Of a DNA stretch of 64,000 nucleotides, positions 38,420-50,000 are shown in pieces. Source of the DNA: Sipunculus nudus (taxonomy: Eukaryota; Annelida; Sipuncula; Golfingiida; Sipunculidae); contig CM049321.1 of the NCBI GenBank assembly GCA_026874595.1, positions 45,935,797 to 45,999,796 of the forward strand, read 5' to 3'. The translations under genes and the position numbers were made by a program. A model generated the notes under the pieces. It had not been told where the DNA came from. It saw only the letters and a program-made list of their open reading frames with translations, and did not search any database. The first letter of the stretch is position 1, and each line of letters opens with the position of its first letter.

Positions 38420-40975
38420 AGACAATCATTTAGGGGAACATTTAGGGCTGTCTGGGCATTTTCACCCTGGGAGTGCATAACTTAAAACAATTATGCAATA
38501 CTGACATCATTTCTGGCATATGCATAGCAAATGTATAGAAAATATGTATATTATATATGATCAATGTCAGATCAGTGATTTTGATATTAGGCAGTCTTGT
38601 GTAACAATGGGGTTTTAACGGAAAAATGAAGTTTTTCATTGATATCTTGAAGGAATTAAGTCCTTGTGACCAAACTCTTGGCATTGTAGGGGATTTTGGA
38701 GACATCTAACTGTATACCAAATTTTAGGAACTGAGAGCTGAAGCTGTTGAGCTGAGCTCTAGCAAACTGCATAACACTAGCTTGATGTAAACAATATGTG
38801 ATATGGTGCTTGAAAACTTGAATAAAATCTACAGTTTTTTATCAAATCATTTCAAATTTTTGGTTTTAACAGATGAAATGCTATCAAAAACATGCTGTGA
38901 AAATTAAATCCACAGCAATTACAGGAAAAAAAATGTGCCATGGTCAAAATTGGCAAAATTTAAGGTACAAATTTTTTTATTTTTGCTAATATCTTAAAAA
39001 AATTAAAAGATTTTTATCTAATTTTGGGTATACAATTTAATTTTGATTTATTAATGTTATATTACTGGAAAAAGGTCCTTTTTTCACGTTTTGTATTAAG
39101 TGATCAAATATCTTTCCTGATTTTTTACAAAATGCATTATGTTTGGGCCCATAACTTTTTAAAACTAGAATACGGGTAGTCGACAAGCGACTACGTGTAT
39201 CTGCCTAAATCAGAGTGGAACGGGTGAAGTGAGGCATGGATTGAGTGGCAAGGCGAAATAGAGTGTTGCATATTAGCATGGATGTCTGCAGCCAAATTGT
39301 GTATGTAGGTTGCCCCCCCACCACAAAATCCAGAAAGCCGTCCAAGTTGTATACATATGCAAAATTTAAGGCAGATAAGTCAAACCACTACATGTATATG
39401 AGTGATTTTAGCCCGTTGCAGACAAACAGATAGAAGCGGAGCAAAAATGGTTGCAGGTGACGCAACCACCAGTTTTGCGTATGATAAAGAGCTATGTGAG
39501 AACTATACACATGCAAAACTTTGGCCCAATCGGTCAAACGGTTCCCAAGATATGAGCTTGGATGTCTGCTGCATAAACTAGAATGCAGGTGGCGCCACCT
39601 GTTATAAAATCAAGAGAGCTGTCGGGGATGTATAAACCTGCAAAATTTTAGGCAGATATGTCAAACCACTGCCGAGATATGAGTGATTTTATCCCATGGC
39701 AGACAAACAAACAGGAGCTGTGCAAAAATGGCTGCAGGTGGCGCCACCAGTTTTGCATATGATAAAGGGCTATGTGAGATCTATACACATGCACAATTTT
39801 GGCCCAATCAGTCAACGTTTCCCGAGATATGAGCTTGGATGTCTGCAGCGTAAATGTGAATGTAGGTGGGGCCACCTGTCATAAAATCAGAAAAGCTATC
39901 CAGGATGTATACGCATGCCGAATTTCAGGTGAATTAGTCAAGTCACTGCAGAGATATGAGTGATTTTAACCCAAGGCAGACAAACAGATGGACACTGTGC
40001 AAACATGGTTGCAGGTGGCGCCACCATTTTTTGTGTATGTTATAAAGCTCTCCAAGGGCTACATTTGTGCAAAAAAATGTTCCTGATCGGTCAAACGGTT
40101 CCCGAGATATGAGCTTGGATGTCTGCAGCATAAACGTGAATGTAGGTGGCGCCACCTGTCATAAAATCAGAAAAGCTATCCAGGATGTTTACGCATGCCG
40201 AATTTCAGGTGAATTAGTCTAGTCACCGCAGAGATATGAGTGATTTTAACCCAAGGCAGACGAACAGATGGACACTGTGCAAACATGGTTGCAGGTGGCG
40301 CCACCATTTTTGTGTATGTTATAAAGCTCTCCAAGGGCTACACTTGTGCAAAACATTTTCCTGATCGGTCAAACGGTTCCCGAGATATGTGGGTTTATGT
40401 GTGGAAACAGACGCACAAACGGACGCAGAGCGCAGAGGAAAGGTCAGAGGTCAAAACAAAATCGGGGCCCAGCAGTTCACATGTGACCCGAACGTAATCC
40501 CTGGTTTCGTAAAATTCCACCAAGCGGTTACGGAGGAGTTCTCCGGACACCTACGCGGCGGCGGCGTGCAGCTGAAAACATAGTATCCGCAAAACTCTGT
40601 TTTGGCGGATACAATTATACAATACAGACCTAATTTCTGGCATGTACATAAGAACTATATACAGAGGAATATTTATGATAAATATGAGGAAAAACAGACG
40701 AGTGGTTTTGATATTAGGCAGTCCTGAAGTGTGAAAGTAGGTTTCTAATTAAAAATTGAGGTTTTTCCTTAAATTCTCAAAGGAACAAAGTCACAGAGAC
40801 CCAGTGTTCGGCTTGGTAGAAGATCTTGGGGACATCTAACATTATGCCGAATTTCAGATTTCTAGGTCTTACGGTTTCAAAAGATGCCAGTTTAACGGAC
40901 GGACGGACGGACAGCCAACGGACAAAGGACCACGACTATAGCTCAGATGACTTATAGTCAGCTGAGCTAAAAATT
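38420..40975. repeat. Composite dispersed repeat with satellite core
   Basis: Two direct relatives flank the core: 38,440-38,720 and 40,610-40,870 share CTAATTTCTGGCAT-like, TTTTGATATTAGGCAGTC, GACATCTAAC and CCGAATTT-like phrases. Between them is a 280-bp satellite array. The block ends in GGACGGACGGACGGACAG and the AGCTGAGCTAAAAA palindrome. This layout, with conserved ends around tandem units, matches pearl/Helentron-associated elements described from bivalves (family knowledge), though no replication-initiator gene is present. Confidence 0.6.
39240..40440. repeat. 280-bp dimeric satellite, about four units
   Basis: GGTGGCGCCACC or a one-base variant recurs at about 39,592, 39,738, 39,868, 40,016, 40,148 and 40,296, at alternating intervals of about 147 and 131 bp. 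Two diverged half-units alternate: one has CATAAAATCAGAAAAGC and GAATTTCAGG, the other GATCGGTCAAACGGTTCCC. The array is therefore a two-part higher-order repeat. Half-units match the 130-bp units at 440-790 in reverse complement. Confidence 0.8.
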
Positions 40976-41543
40976 GCATTATGTGCTATATTTCTTTTAT
41001 CTTTCACTTCAATATATTCAAATAAAGGGTCTCTTGATAATTATTAACAATAAATATTAAGTATTTATATTAATATTTTATTTATAGAAGAATTTAAAAA
41101 TACCTTTTTGGGACAGTTAAGCTGTACGTAAAATTAATGTATGCCATGCACTTATACATGTGACTGAAAACAGGGGTGGTTCTTAATAGGCCTATACTAT
41201 GGTACTCGGTAAATTATATACTAGCTGAAATTACGCAATTTCCATATATATAATATCATAAAATACGTTTTTAATGAGTTATGTACCTAAATATGATTCA
41301 AACTAATCAATATCCATACAATTAATCTAATTATCCCGCTTATGTAGTTAAATGTTTACATCCTCTGACAGATTTTTTTTTCAACCAACAGAAATACTTG
41401 TTTCCTAAACTGCTTGGTCATACGTCATTATCATGCATATGCAAACAGCAAATGCTATTTCCATTCTTGTTTTATATGTGTATTTACATTCTTATATTAC
41501 CAAACATAATGGTTAAACATATATATGTTTCGCATCTGTTACA

Positions 41544-41631
<88 letters not shown>

Positions 41632-41724
41632 TTTAACTGCATATAAGCCAATTTGTGTTACATTTACAATATTTTATTACTCCTTATTTTGTAAGAATGA
41701 ATATGATAGGCTTGTTCTTACAAA
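40976..41724. other. AT-rich spacer with microsatellite
   Basis: No gene. Contains the (TA)n run at 41,549-41,629. Confidence 0.5.
41549..41629. repeat. (TA)n microsatellite
   Basis: About 80 bp of alternating TA, interrupted once by AA. Confidence 0.9.
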
Positions 41725-42580
41725 TTTATAACTGACATCCCATATATAAGGATTATTTTGAAGTATCAACGGGAATTAATACTTTTCATGGTGGATTTAT
41801 TAGAAACAATTATACTATATAAATGAGGTAAGGTTTTAATATATGATAATATTAAAACTAAGACAAATATCCCCTGTTTTTACCTACATAAATAAGGTGT
41901 AAAATATGTAAACATGTTTTTAATGCTCTAAATTAACCTGACGATTTACACTATGTCATGAATTACATAATGGCTGAATTAACACAATTTTCCACTACTT
42001 TTGTCCAATTTGATGGTGCTTTGATTAAAAAATTGTATATATACAATAAATAACCCTAATTTTTGCTTATTTATAAATACATGTTAAATATAATAATAAT
42101 ATATTTCATTTAAAATATTGTCAAAAGGCTGTGAAATATGACTTAATTTACCAAAAAAAAAACCTTAAATTAACAATGCCAACATTATTCTGACTGGCTT
42201 ATTCTGACAATATTATAATTGACATACCATAATATAATTAATTTTTTTAAGTATCACCAGACATTAATTTTTTTATAGTGGATTTATAAGAAACATTTAA
42301 ACTAAATAAAATGAGGTAAGGTTTTAATATATGATAATATTAAAACTAAGAAAAATATCCCCTGTTTTTACCTACATAAATGAGGCATAATACGATGTAC
42401 ACAATGTCATGAATGACAATATGGCAGAATTTACACAATTTTCCACTAGATTTGTCCAATTTAATGGTGCTTTGATTAAAAAATTCTATGTATACAATAA
42501 ATAATCCTGATTTTTGCTTATTTAAACAATTTAATTAAAATATATTTCATTTAAAATATTGTCAAAAGGCTGTGAAATAC
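41725..42580. repeat. Tandem duplication, about 488-bp period
   Basis: ATGAGGTAAGGTTTTAATAT occurs at 41,823 and 42,311. CCCCTGTTTTTACCTACATAAA, a CACAATTTTCCACTA phrase, and TGTCAAAAGGCTGTGAAATA also occur twice in the same order. Identity looks high with small indels. No coding content. Confidence 0.8.
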
Positions 42581-42584
42581 AGCT

Positions 42585-44570
42585 TAACAAAAAAACAAGA
42601 CGACCATAGGTCGAACGCTTGCCTGAAATCGGAAGTGAAACACAGATGGACAGACAGAACATATTGTCGGTTTTCTATTTATGGAATGACTCTCAGGGAC
42701 ATTGCTGAGAATATGTGGCCCGTAGAATGACATATGAGACAAAAGAACAGGCAAGCAGACAAAGATGACAACAAAAGACGAACAGACAGACATAATGACT
42801 TTGTGAGACAAGATTGACACCGGATGACTTAACCTAGTTATGGAGAAGATTCAAAGGAAGAAAATGATTTATAATTTATGTAATTTAGATTTAGTTTTGG
42901 AGGTATGGCGAATTAATGATATACTTGGGAGGTTCGACTGTAGCGCCCTCTAGCAGACATATTACGAAGACGAAAAATGCGTTTCGTTTTATTAGTGTAT
43001 GACATGAGATGTCCCAGTTTCAAAAGGATTCCGTCAAAGCTGTGGCCTGTAGAATGCTATATGTAAGGCGTAAGAACCAGCAAGCATGAGACTTTGAGGA
43101 TAATGGACAAACAGATGGACACACTGACAAAGTGACAGAAGATTGAAACCAGATGCCTTAATCAGGTTATGGAGAAGACTCAAAGGAAGAAAATAAGCTA
43201 CAGTTTATGTAACTGAGGCTTTGGGTGCAGAGATATGGCCAATACAATGGTATGTGTGTGAGGGTCGTGTGCAGCACCCACTAGTGGCCATATCCAGAAA
43301 ATGAAAAATTTATTTCAAGATATTAGTGTAAGACATAAGATGTAATAGTTTTAAAAGGATTCCGTCAAAACTGTGGCCTATAGAATGCTATATGTGAGAC
43401 ACAAGAACCAGCAAGCAGGCAAATTTGAGGACAATTGACAAACAGACAGACACACTAACTCAAGATTGAGTCCAGATGACTACTTCAGGTCATGGAGAAG
43501 ACTCAAAGGAAGAAAAAAGCTACAGTTTATGTAACTGAGGTTTATAGTTTTGGAGATATTGCCAAAGCATGATATGTTGGGAGAGGTTCATGTTCAGCGC
43601 CCCCTAGCGGCCATATCCGGAAAATGAAAAATTAGTTTCGAGATATTAGTTTGAGACTTAAGATGTAATAGTTTCAAAAGGATTCTTTCAAAACTGTGGC
43701 CTGTAGAATCCTATATGTGAGACGCAAGAGCAAGCAGGCGAATTTGAGGACAAATGACAAACAGGCAGACACACTGACAAAGTGACACAAAATTGTGACC
43801 AGATGACTACACCAGTTTATGGAGAAGACCCAGAGAAAGAAAATAAGCTACAGTTTATGTAATTGAGGCTTATAATTTTGGAGATATGGCCAAAATATGA
43901 CATGTTCGGGAGGTTCGCATCCAGCGCCCCCTAGCGGCCCTATTCAAAAAATGAAAAAACAATTTCGAGATACTAGTTTAGGACTTATAATATGTCAGTT
44001 TCAAAAAGATTCCTGCAATAATGTGGCCTTTGGCGCAAGATGAATGAAATCTGGAAATATCTCTATTCACGAGATATTTTACGAGATACTGCAAGACTTA
44101 TAATAAAATCTTGTAGTACTAGTTGAATGCTACTTGATGCAAAAAACTAGATCACTCTAGCTTTAAAACTGACAAAGTTAGAAAAATAAGACCCCTTATT
44201 TTCGAATATCATGACTTTTCCCCCAAAATTTGTAACCATGGTTACGGCAAATTTGAGTCAGCTACACACCAGATGACAGGTCTTGGAATGACGATTAAAA
44301 TGAGTTATCGTTGAAGTAGATACGACTAATAGTCACAAAGATATGAAGAAAAAACCGTTTTGAGAAGTTTTGATGACCTTGACCTTTGTCCTATTTTGAC
44401 CAAAAACATTAGGGCACCTAGAAATTTAATTCTCCATCATCTCTGAAAGTTTCAAGGTGATTGTGGCGAAATTGTGGCCAGGATAGTGCAGACAAACAAA
44501 CAGACAAACAGACATACGCAACTGACCAATATGCTTGCCTAAATCTTTGATTCCGGCAAGCAAAAAACTA
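42585..44570. repeat. Composite repeat with 325-bp tandem core
   Basis: TATGGAGAAGACTCAAAGGA recurs at about 42,841, 43,170, 43,493 and 43,820, a period of 323-329 bp in about four units. Each unit also has CAGACAGACACACTGAC, CAGTTTATGTAACTGAGG and TCAAAAGGATTCCGTC phrases. It is bounded by AAGACGACCATAGGTCG on the left, and on the right by a single-copy tail ending CAAATATGCTTGCC-like sequence and CCGGCAAGCAAAAAAC. Like the block at 38.4-41.0 kb it has the conserved-ends-plus-tandem-core plan of pearl-type elements. Confidence 0.75.
42941..43940 (-). promoter_or_regulatory. Four CTCF-like sequences, one per 325-bp unit
   Basis: On the minus strand: 43,595-43,613 reads TGGCCGCTAGGGGGCGCTG; 43,922-43,940 reads GGGCCGCTAGGGGGCGCTG; 43,272-43,290 reads TGGCCACTAGTGGGTGCTG; 42,941-42,959 reads TGTCTGCTAGAGGGCGCTA. 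The bilaterian CTCF consensus is TGGCCACCAGGGGGCGCTA, so two sites match closely and two less well. All four share one orientation. Binding is an inference from the consensus. Confidence 0.5.
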
Positions 44571-44603
44571 AAATAAACAATTACCGCATTTTATGACTTA
44601 CTC

Positions 44604-44647
44604 CCCCCCCCCCCCCCCCCCGCCCACACACACACACACACACACAT
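44604..44647. repeat. Poly-C to (CA)n tract
   Basis: About 18 C, a G, CCC, then about 12 CA units. Confidence 0.9.
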
Positions 44648-44718
44648 TTCCTCCGAATCTCTGACCTCAGAATAAGGTAAATCAATTTCCCTTCGATGAC
44701 TTAATACAGAGGGTTTCG

Positions 44719-44751
44719 TTGACTTGGTATACACGGGGTATACCAAGACAA
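44719..44751. repeat. Short perfect hairpin
   Basis: GTTGACTTGGTATAC is followed by ACGGG and then GTATACCAAGACAAC: a 15-bp stem with one mismatch and a 5-base loop. Function unknown. Confidence 0.7.
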
Positions 44752-45054
44752 CAAGAATTTTAACATTGTTACCTTCTCCTGTAAAGACACCGATGCATCT
44801 GATCAGCCGCTGTGTTGTCACGTCAACAGGTCAAGTCTGTTATTGACACGTCAAACATGAGAGATTGTTTGCGTCCAGGAAAAGGGCGATAATATGTATT
44901 AACTAAAATCCAGAGATATCGGGTCCGAAGTCGGAGTTCATTGTAAAACATATGATCATCATTTCCAACACCGTTGAAATGATTTTTACATATTAAGGCC
45001 ATTAAAGTGAAAAACGCAAAAAAAATAAGAATAAAAAATTATCAAAAATTCTAA

Positions 45055-45215
45055 CAAATATTACAAAATCAGTAATATTGTATAGAATGTACATACATAT
45101 AGAATGTATTCATAAAATATCAATAATAAACAATTGTATTATTATTATTGTATAGAATGTACATACATTTAGAATGTATTCATAAAATATCAATAATAAA
45201 CAATTGTAATATTAT
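45055..45215. repeat. Tandem duplication, about 73-bp unit
   Basis: TATAGAATGTACATACAT and ATAAAATATCAATAATAAAC occur twice in the same order. Confidence 0.8.
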
Positions 45216-45519
45216 TAATTATAATCATTTATTCATATACAGGTAAATTATTAGGGGGTACGAAAAAACTGAGCCTGTTGATATTTAAGAGAAATATGGC
45301 TCATTAACATAAATGAACCTCGATCTCTCCAAATAGGTAAATACAGTTTAATATTATTCGCTTAAGCTTTACTATTAAACACCTGACGCACATATAATTA
45401 TGTTAAAACATTATTCTAGGCATTCAATATGCCAGAATTATATTTTATTAAAAAGACCTTATCAGGAGCAATATTATGCTCGTTCTTTCACACTATCAGT
45501 TCACTTTTGCTTTATACAA

Positions 45520-46412
45520 AAGTTTCCAGGAAAACCATCCCAGCATACGGTCCCAGTACCTCCCAAACAGCTGTTTAACATCTTGTTATGGTTCTGACTA
45601 TTAGTAGAAACAGTCGGACACGTGTGTCTGTTTACCATTACAAGGCCGCGTGACCTGACCCAAGGTCCAGGTTGCGCATGAGCGACATATCCCAAACAAA
45701 GAGTAGTCCAAACTAGTCCATATATGGATTATCATTTCCTCTGATATATCTCTGCCGGACGGTCCTTAGGCCGATTGTGAATTCGTTGTAGAACCTGTCG
45801 CACCAGATTTCTACGATAGGTCCAGGTGCCTCAGCTGAGATGACACGCGTAGCACAACAGTGTGTGCGCGTGCTTCGGGCCCCTGAGCGATGTTTCAGCC
45901 AGCGGGAACATGTAGAACACTGGGGGGGGGGGGGGGGGGGGGGGAAGAGTCAGTCAGGGCATCTTGTGTTTGACAGGTACGTGTGTTGGCCTTGGCGATG
46001 CATGCGATGATTGCGCCCGGTCGACTATTTTTAACACTTGTGTACAGGAGTAAGCCAATGGTTTCAGGGCAATATTTTGGCAGGTACCAAATTATTTCAA
46101 AGAGGAGACGGTATTTTTCGCGTTAATTCTTGTTAATTCAACAAGTTTTGTGGGGGGGGGGGGGGGGGGGAGTCAGTCAGGGCATCTTGTGTTTGACATG
46201 TACGTGTGTTGACCTTGGCGATGCATGCAATCCCAAGCGCTGAGTTTATATTAACGCCCGTGATTGCGCCCGGTCCACTATTTTTAACACTCGTGTACAG
46301 GAGTAAGCCAACGGTTTCAGGGCAATATTTTGGCAGGTACCAAATTATTTAAAAGAGAAAGAGGAGACGCTATTTTTCGCGTTAATTCTTGTTAATTCAA
46401 CAAGTTTTATAG
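45520..46412. other. ZNF-flanking duplicated module, copy C
   Basis: 45,520-45,720 matches copies A and B, including GTTGCGCATGAGCGACAT. 45,750-45,860 matches copy D (CCTGTCGCACCAGAT, TACGATAGG, CAGCTGAGATGACACG). The last part (GTGTACAGGAGTAAGCCAA, CAATATTTTGG, GAGGAGACG) matches copy D and is present twice here. It lies 3' of the zinc-finger fragment at 48.2 kb, and copy D likewise lies 3' of a zinc-finger relic. Confidence 0.7.
45921..46412. repeat. Internal tandem duplication starting at poly-G
   Basis: Two units, 45,921-46,150 and 46,152-46,412, each begin with a long G-run followed by AGTCAGTCAGGGCATCTTG and end GTTAATTCAACAAGTTTT. The second unit carries an extra stretch (AATCCCAAGCGCTGAG) that copy D also has in related form, so the first unit probably lost it. 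Confidence 0.8.
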
Positions 46413-46715
46413 GTAATTAGGTCTCTTTATTTGTTTCCTGGATTAGGAATGCTAGCAAGAAGCATAACAAATACTTTGGAAGCATATAGAGACGACGTGA
46501 ATAACAAAAACAGATAACCCAGTTTACTAAAAAAAAAATCATTACCTGGGTATACACGGATTATAAGGCAGAACAGTCCATTATAGTAAAGTAGATTTAC
46601 GTAGATTTCTCGTTTTCTGTCTGTGTAGTAAAATATAGACCGAGTTGGAAAATTGATCGCACTCCTCATATTGAATTGTTTTATAAAATGATGTATCATG
46701 CACGCCGAGTCTTTT

Positions 46716-48132
46716 GGCAATAAATAAAACTCGGAAGTCGGAAGTCGGAAGCCCTCGGAAGTCGGAAGCCGTTTTATATTTTAGTATAATTTTAAAAATA
46801 ACGAACAAATCGACAAGTTTTTGTGTTAAAACGGAAGATATAGACACCCTTTTTCATACGAGAAAGTTTCAAAGATATATATTGATATATATGAAAACTT
46901 AAGCAAAATTAATGCGTCGGAAGCCTCTCGGAAGTCATCCTGAAGTGACAGATGATGCTCAAAATGCATAAAACCCGGAAGTCAAGCCACAGTATACCAA
47001 CCGACAACGACACAAAAAGGGTCTTGCATCAACCCAAATATTAATTTAGGTAATGTTTATGTATTTGAATAAAATCATAATGTATATAACTAACAAAATA
47101 ATATATGCATTAACCCAAAAATTAATTTAAGTGATATTAATGTATTTGAATAAAATCATAATGTATATAACTAACAACATAATATATAAATTCATATTAA
47201 AATATAAAACATGAATATAAAATACTATAATTATAAATAAAAAAAAGTATAATACAATACAGATTTGTTTTGGTATTCTCTATTTTTTTCATTGAACAAA
47301 TACATATATGATGCAAAATATAATTACATAATACAAGTATAATAAAATGTATACATAATGTGTTAAATAACACAGATGACTATATAATTATATATTCATT
47401 CAACATCGATATAATTTTATATTAAATTATATTATATGATAAAATAAATATTAAAAAAGTATGTATTTATCAAATATTTGAATATTATTATGTAAAAATA
47501 TTATAATACAAATTAATTTAGAATACTTAACTTTTTTATATGATAAAATATTCTTATCTATTTTGTTATATAAGGAAAAAAAATTATCACACCTTTTTGA
47601 TAAAATTACGAAATTTTAAATGCTTTTATATTATATTTATTAGAAATAACATTCCATATTAAAATATTACGTCGCGATATGATATATAATGTATTACATT
47701 TGAATGCATATTTCAACATTTATTTTTTCTATTTTATATATTATTATGTTTAATTAGTAATATACGTTATGGTTTCATTCAAATACATAAATATAACTTA
47801 AATTAAAATTTGGAATTATGCCAGACTTTTTCTGTGTCATTTTTGGTTGGTGCTATATGGTCTTGACTTCCGAGTTTTATGCATTTTGAACATCATCTGT
47901 CACCTCAGGATGACTTCCGAGAGGCTTCCGACGCATTAAAAATGCTTTGATTTTCATATATGGGAATATACGTTTGTGCGACTTTCTGGTTTTGCAAAGG
48001 GGGTCTATATCTTCCATTTTAACACGAAAAAGTGTTGGTATGATCGTTATTTTTAACATTATATAAAAAATTATAACGGCTTCCGACTTCCGAGGGCTTC
48101 CGACTTCCGCCTTCCGAGTTTTATTTATTGCC
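46716..48132. mobile_element. 1.4-kb inverted-repeat element, long target duplication
   Basis: Arms of about 380 bp begin GGCAATAAATAAAACTCGGA on the left and in reverse complement on the right. They are rich in GGAAGTCGGAAGCC phrases and both contain AAGCCTCTCGGAAGTCATCC. The middle is extremely AT-rich with a 70-bp internal duplication (47,034-47,165). Flanks repeat directly: GCACGCCGAGTCTTT before it and GCACGCCGAGTGTTT after it (46,700 and 48,133), 14 of 15 matching. No protein-coding capacity. Superfamily not recognised. Confidence 0.75.
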
Positions 48133-48179
48133 GCACGCCGAGTGTTTACTCTGGTATAATTTTTGCGAAATATTTGACA

Positions 48180-48335
48180 CAGTGATCATAATGAATAGGG
48201 TCGCTCCATAATGGTTTGTTTTGTGGTTGTTAAAGTTACCCATGCAGTTGACCGAACGCCTTTCCGCATAATTCGCATACACATGGTTTCTCTCTCGTAT
48301 AATGTTTGTAAATGCCCCTTAACGTTACACACCAG
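48180..48335 (-). pseudogene. C2H2 zinc-finger fragment
   Basis: On the minus strand HYTREKPCVCELCGKAFGQ is readable as linker plus first half of a finger, then stops follow. It is all that remains of a zinc-finger exon next to flanking copy C, and the 1.4 kb inverted-repeat element separates the two. Confidence 0.65.
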
Positions 48336-48336
48336 T

Positions 48337-48452
48337 AGGGGATCCAGAAATGGGGGGGGGGGGGGTTTCCAGCCCCCCCCCCCCCCCCCCATCCGCCGCA
48401 ACCTTTTTTTAAGGGTTTCAGACAAATTTTCCAGCCTGGACCCCCTTTTCTG
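48337..48452. mobile_element. Small MITE with facing G and C runs
   Basis: GGGGATCCAGAAATGGGGGG on the left faces CCCCCTTTTCTGGACC on the right, an imperfect inverted repeat about 115 bp apart. A G-run then a C-run lie just inside the left end, making a strong potential hairpin and a likely sequencing trouble spot. Confidence 0.55.
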
Positions 48453-49169
48453 GACCTCTGGAAAGAGTCGGATTGTCCCTCCGGGCTGCCTTATATAATT
48501 CATGCTTCTTGAACTTGAAGTTACCCAAAAAAGCAACCATACAAGCACTACATTTAATTGTAATTTTATTAAAATTATCCACATCATAACAAAATATAAA
48601 GATATACTTGTATATTTGAATCCAAATGCCAAGCTTAAAACATATTTTTCTCTTCCAAGTTGCCAAAGTTGTTCCCCAATACATTGTATATACGATTCTT
48701 GTTTCTGACTTGCTAGTAATGTGATGTTACCATGCAGGTGAATAGGTTGAGAATAGGTAAGATTATACCCGAGAGAGACAGAGACACAGAGAGAGGGAGA
48801 GAGAGAGGTAAGGGGTGGATGAGAAACAGAAAACAGAGAGACACTGAGGTTGACAGAGTAAGGTCAGAAGGCCTGCGAAACAGAGCTTAACAACAAAAAT
48901 GGACAGAACCTACCTGCCTAATGATATCCATGTGCTATGTGCTTTCACGTATACCGTAATCTACATAAAAGGCCATAAAAGATCATTTTCCTTTCCTCAT
49001 CTACAAATGTCTTGGACAAACTAGGTCTTCTTGAATGACAGGACAGAGCCAATGGTTATTCTGATAAGCTTTCCATATGTTCAGTCTGGAAATCTGGTGT
49101 CTAGTCTCTATATTCATTACAAGGGAGAAATATCGACTTTAGTGCCAACTTGACAAACAGAATGATCAT
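48453..49169. other. Spacer with purine-rich patch
   Basis: No gene. A GA-rich strand-asymmetric patch is at 48,770-48,850. Confidence 0.45.
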
Positions 49170-49404
49170 GGGCGGACTTAGGGTTCATGGGCATGATCTT
49201 TTCAGCCTAATAACCTAAGAAACTGAAAAATGTAAACTTAATATCGAAAATTTACATTGGAATTGCAGTTGGCACCATGTTTAACTACGGAAGTATCCAT
49301 CATTACAGCCTTAAATTTTAAAGTTTTTACTTGTGTAGACCACGTTGCTATCTGAACACCCCCCCCCCCCCCACCCCCAATCTTAAATCCATATCCGCCC
49401 CTGA
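49170..49404. mobile_element. Short MITE with GGGCGGA ends
   Basis: TGGGCGGACTTAGGGTT at the left and CAATCTTAAATCCATATCC followed by GCCCCTG at the right form degenerate inverted ends. A C-run of about 14 lies inside the right end. Confidence 0.45.
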
Positions 49405-50000
49405 TTATATGCCAGTTGCACAGTGCATGATCATACGCACAGAGCATGTCTTGGGGAAGGAATCATCAGGAGTGACTTTCACACCTGAACTAGGACTTTG
49501 TGCACAATTTTCCACAGGAAACCAGTGAGGTCTCTCAAGCACTGGAGTTATATGTGCCAAGCAAGTTTATTTTTAGAAAATATTCTAGGAAATATGTATA
49601 ATACATAAAACATATACAACAAAACCCTAATGTAAATCAAATAATAAATTAACAACACCAGCAGATAAAAACAATTTTCATACTCCTCAGTTTCCATAGT
49701 TTCACATATTTATAAATTATATTTCATGCATATTTACAACAGATTATCAACTGCAGATTTTTCCTTCCTTCATAGTTAGATTAAAAACATACTGTAAAAG
49801 CATTTGAATCTTCTACTATGTCACTTATAAGGTTAATCTAGCATTAGAAAAAACATACCATAACAATGACATTTAACTTGTTGTTTTTATCCAGGGTGTT
49901 CCAATGTGTGTACTGTGTATTCAGCTTGACTACATGGGAAATAGATTCTCCATACCATTCGTAATAAAATGGTTTATCAAGAGATTGGACAAACATGTTA

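Noticed and set aside
44590-44821. Minus-strand open frame with a glycine-rich and CV-repeat tail
   Set aside because: The tail translates poly-C and (CA)n; the remainder has no domain.
48186-48632. 148-codon minus-strand open frame as a protein
   Set aside because: It runs through G/C homopolymers and a MITE; only the piece near 48,250-48,310 has zinc-finger similarity, in another frame.
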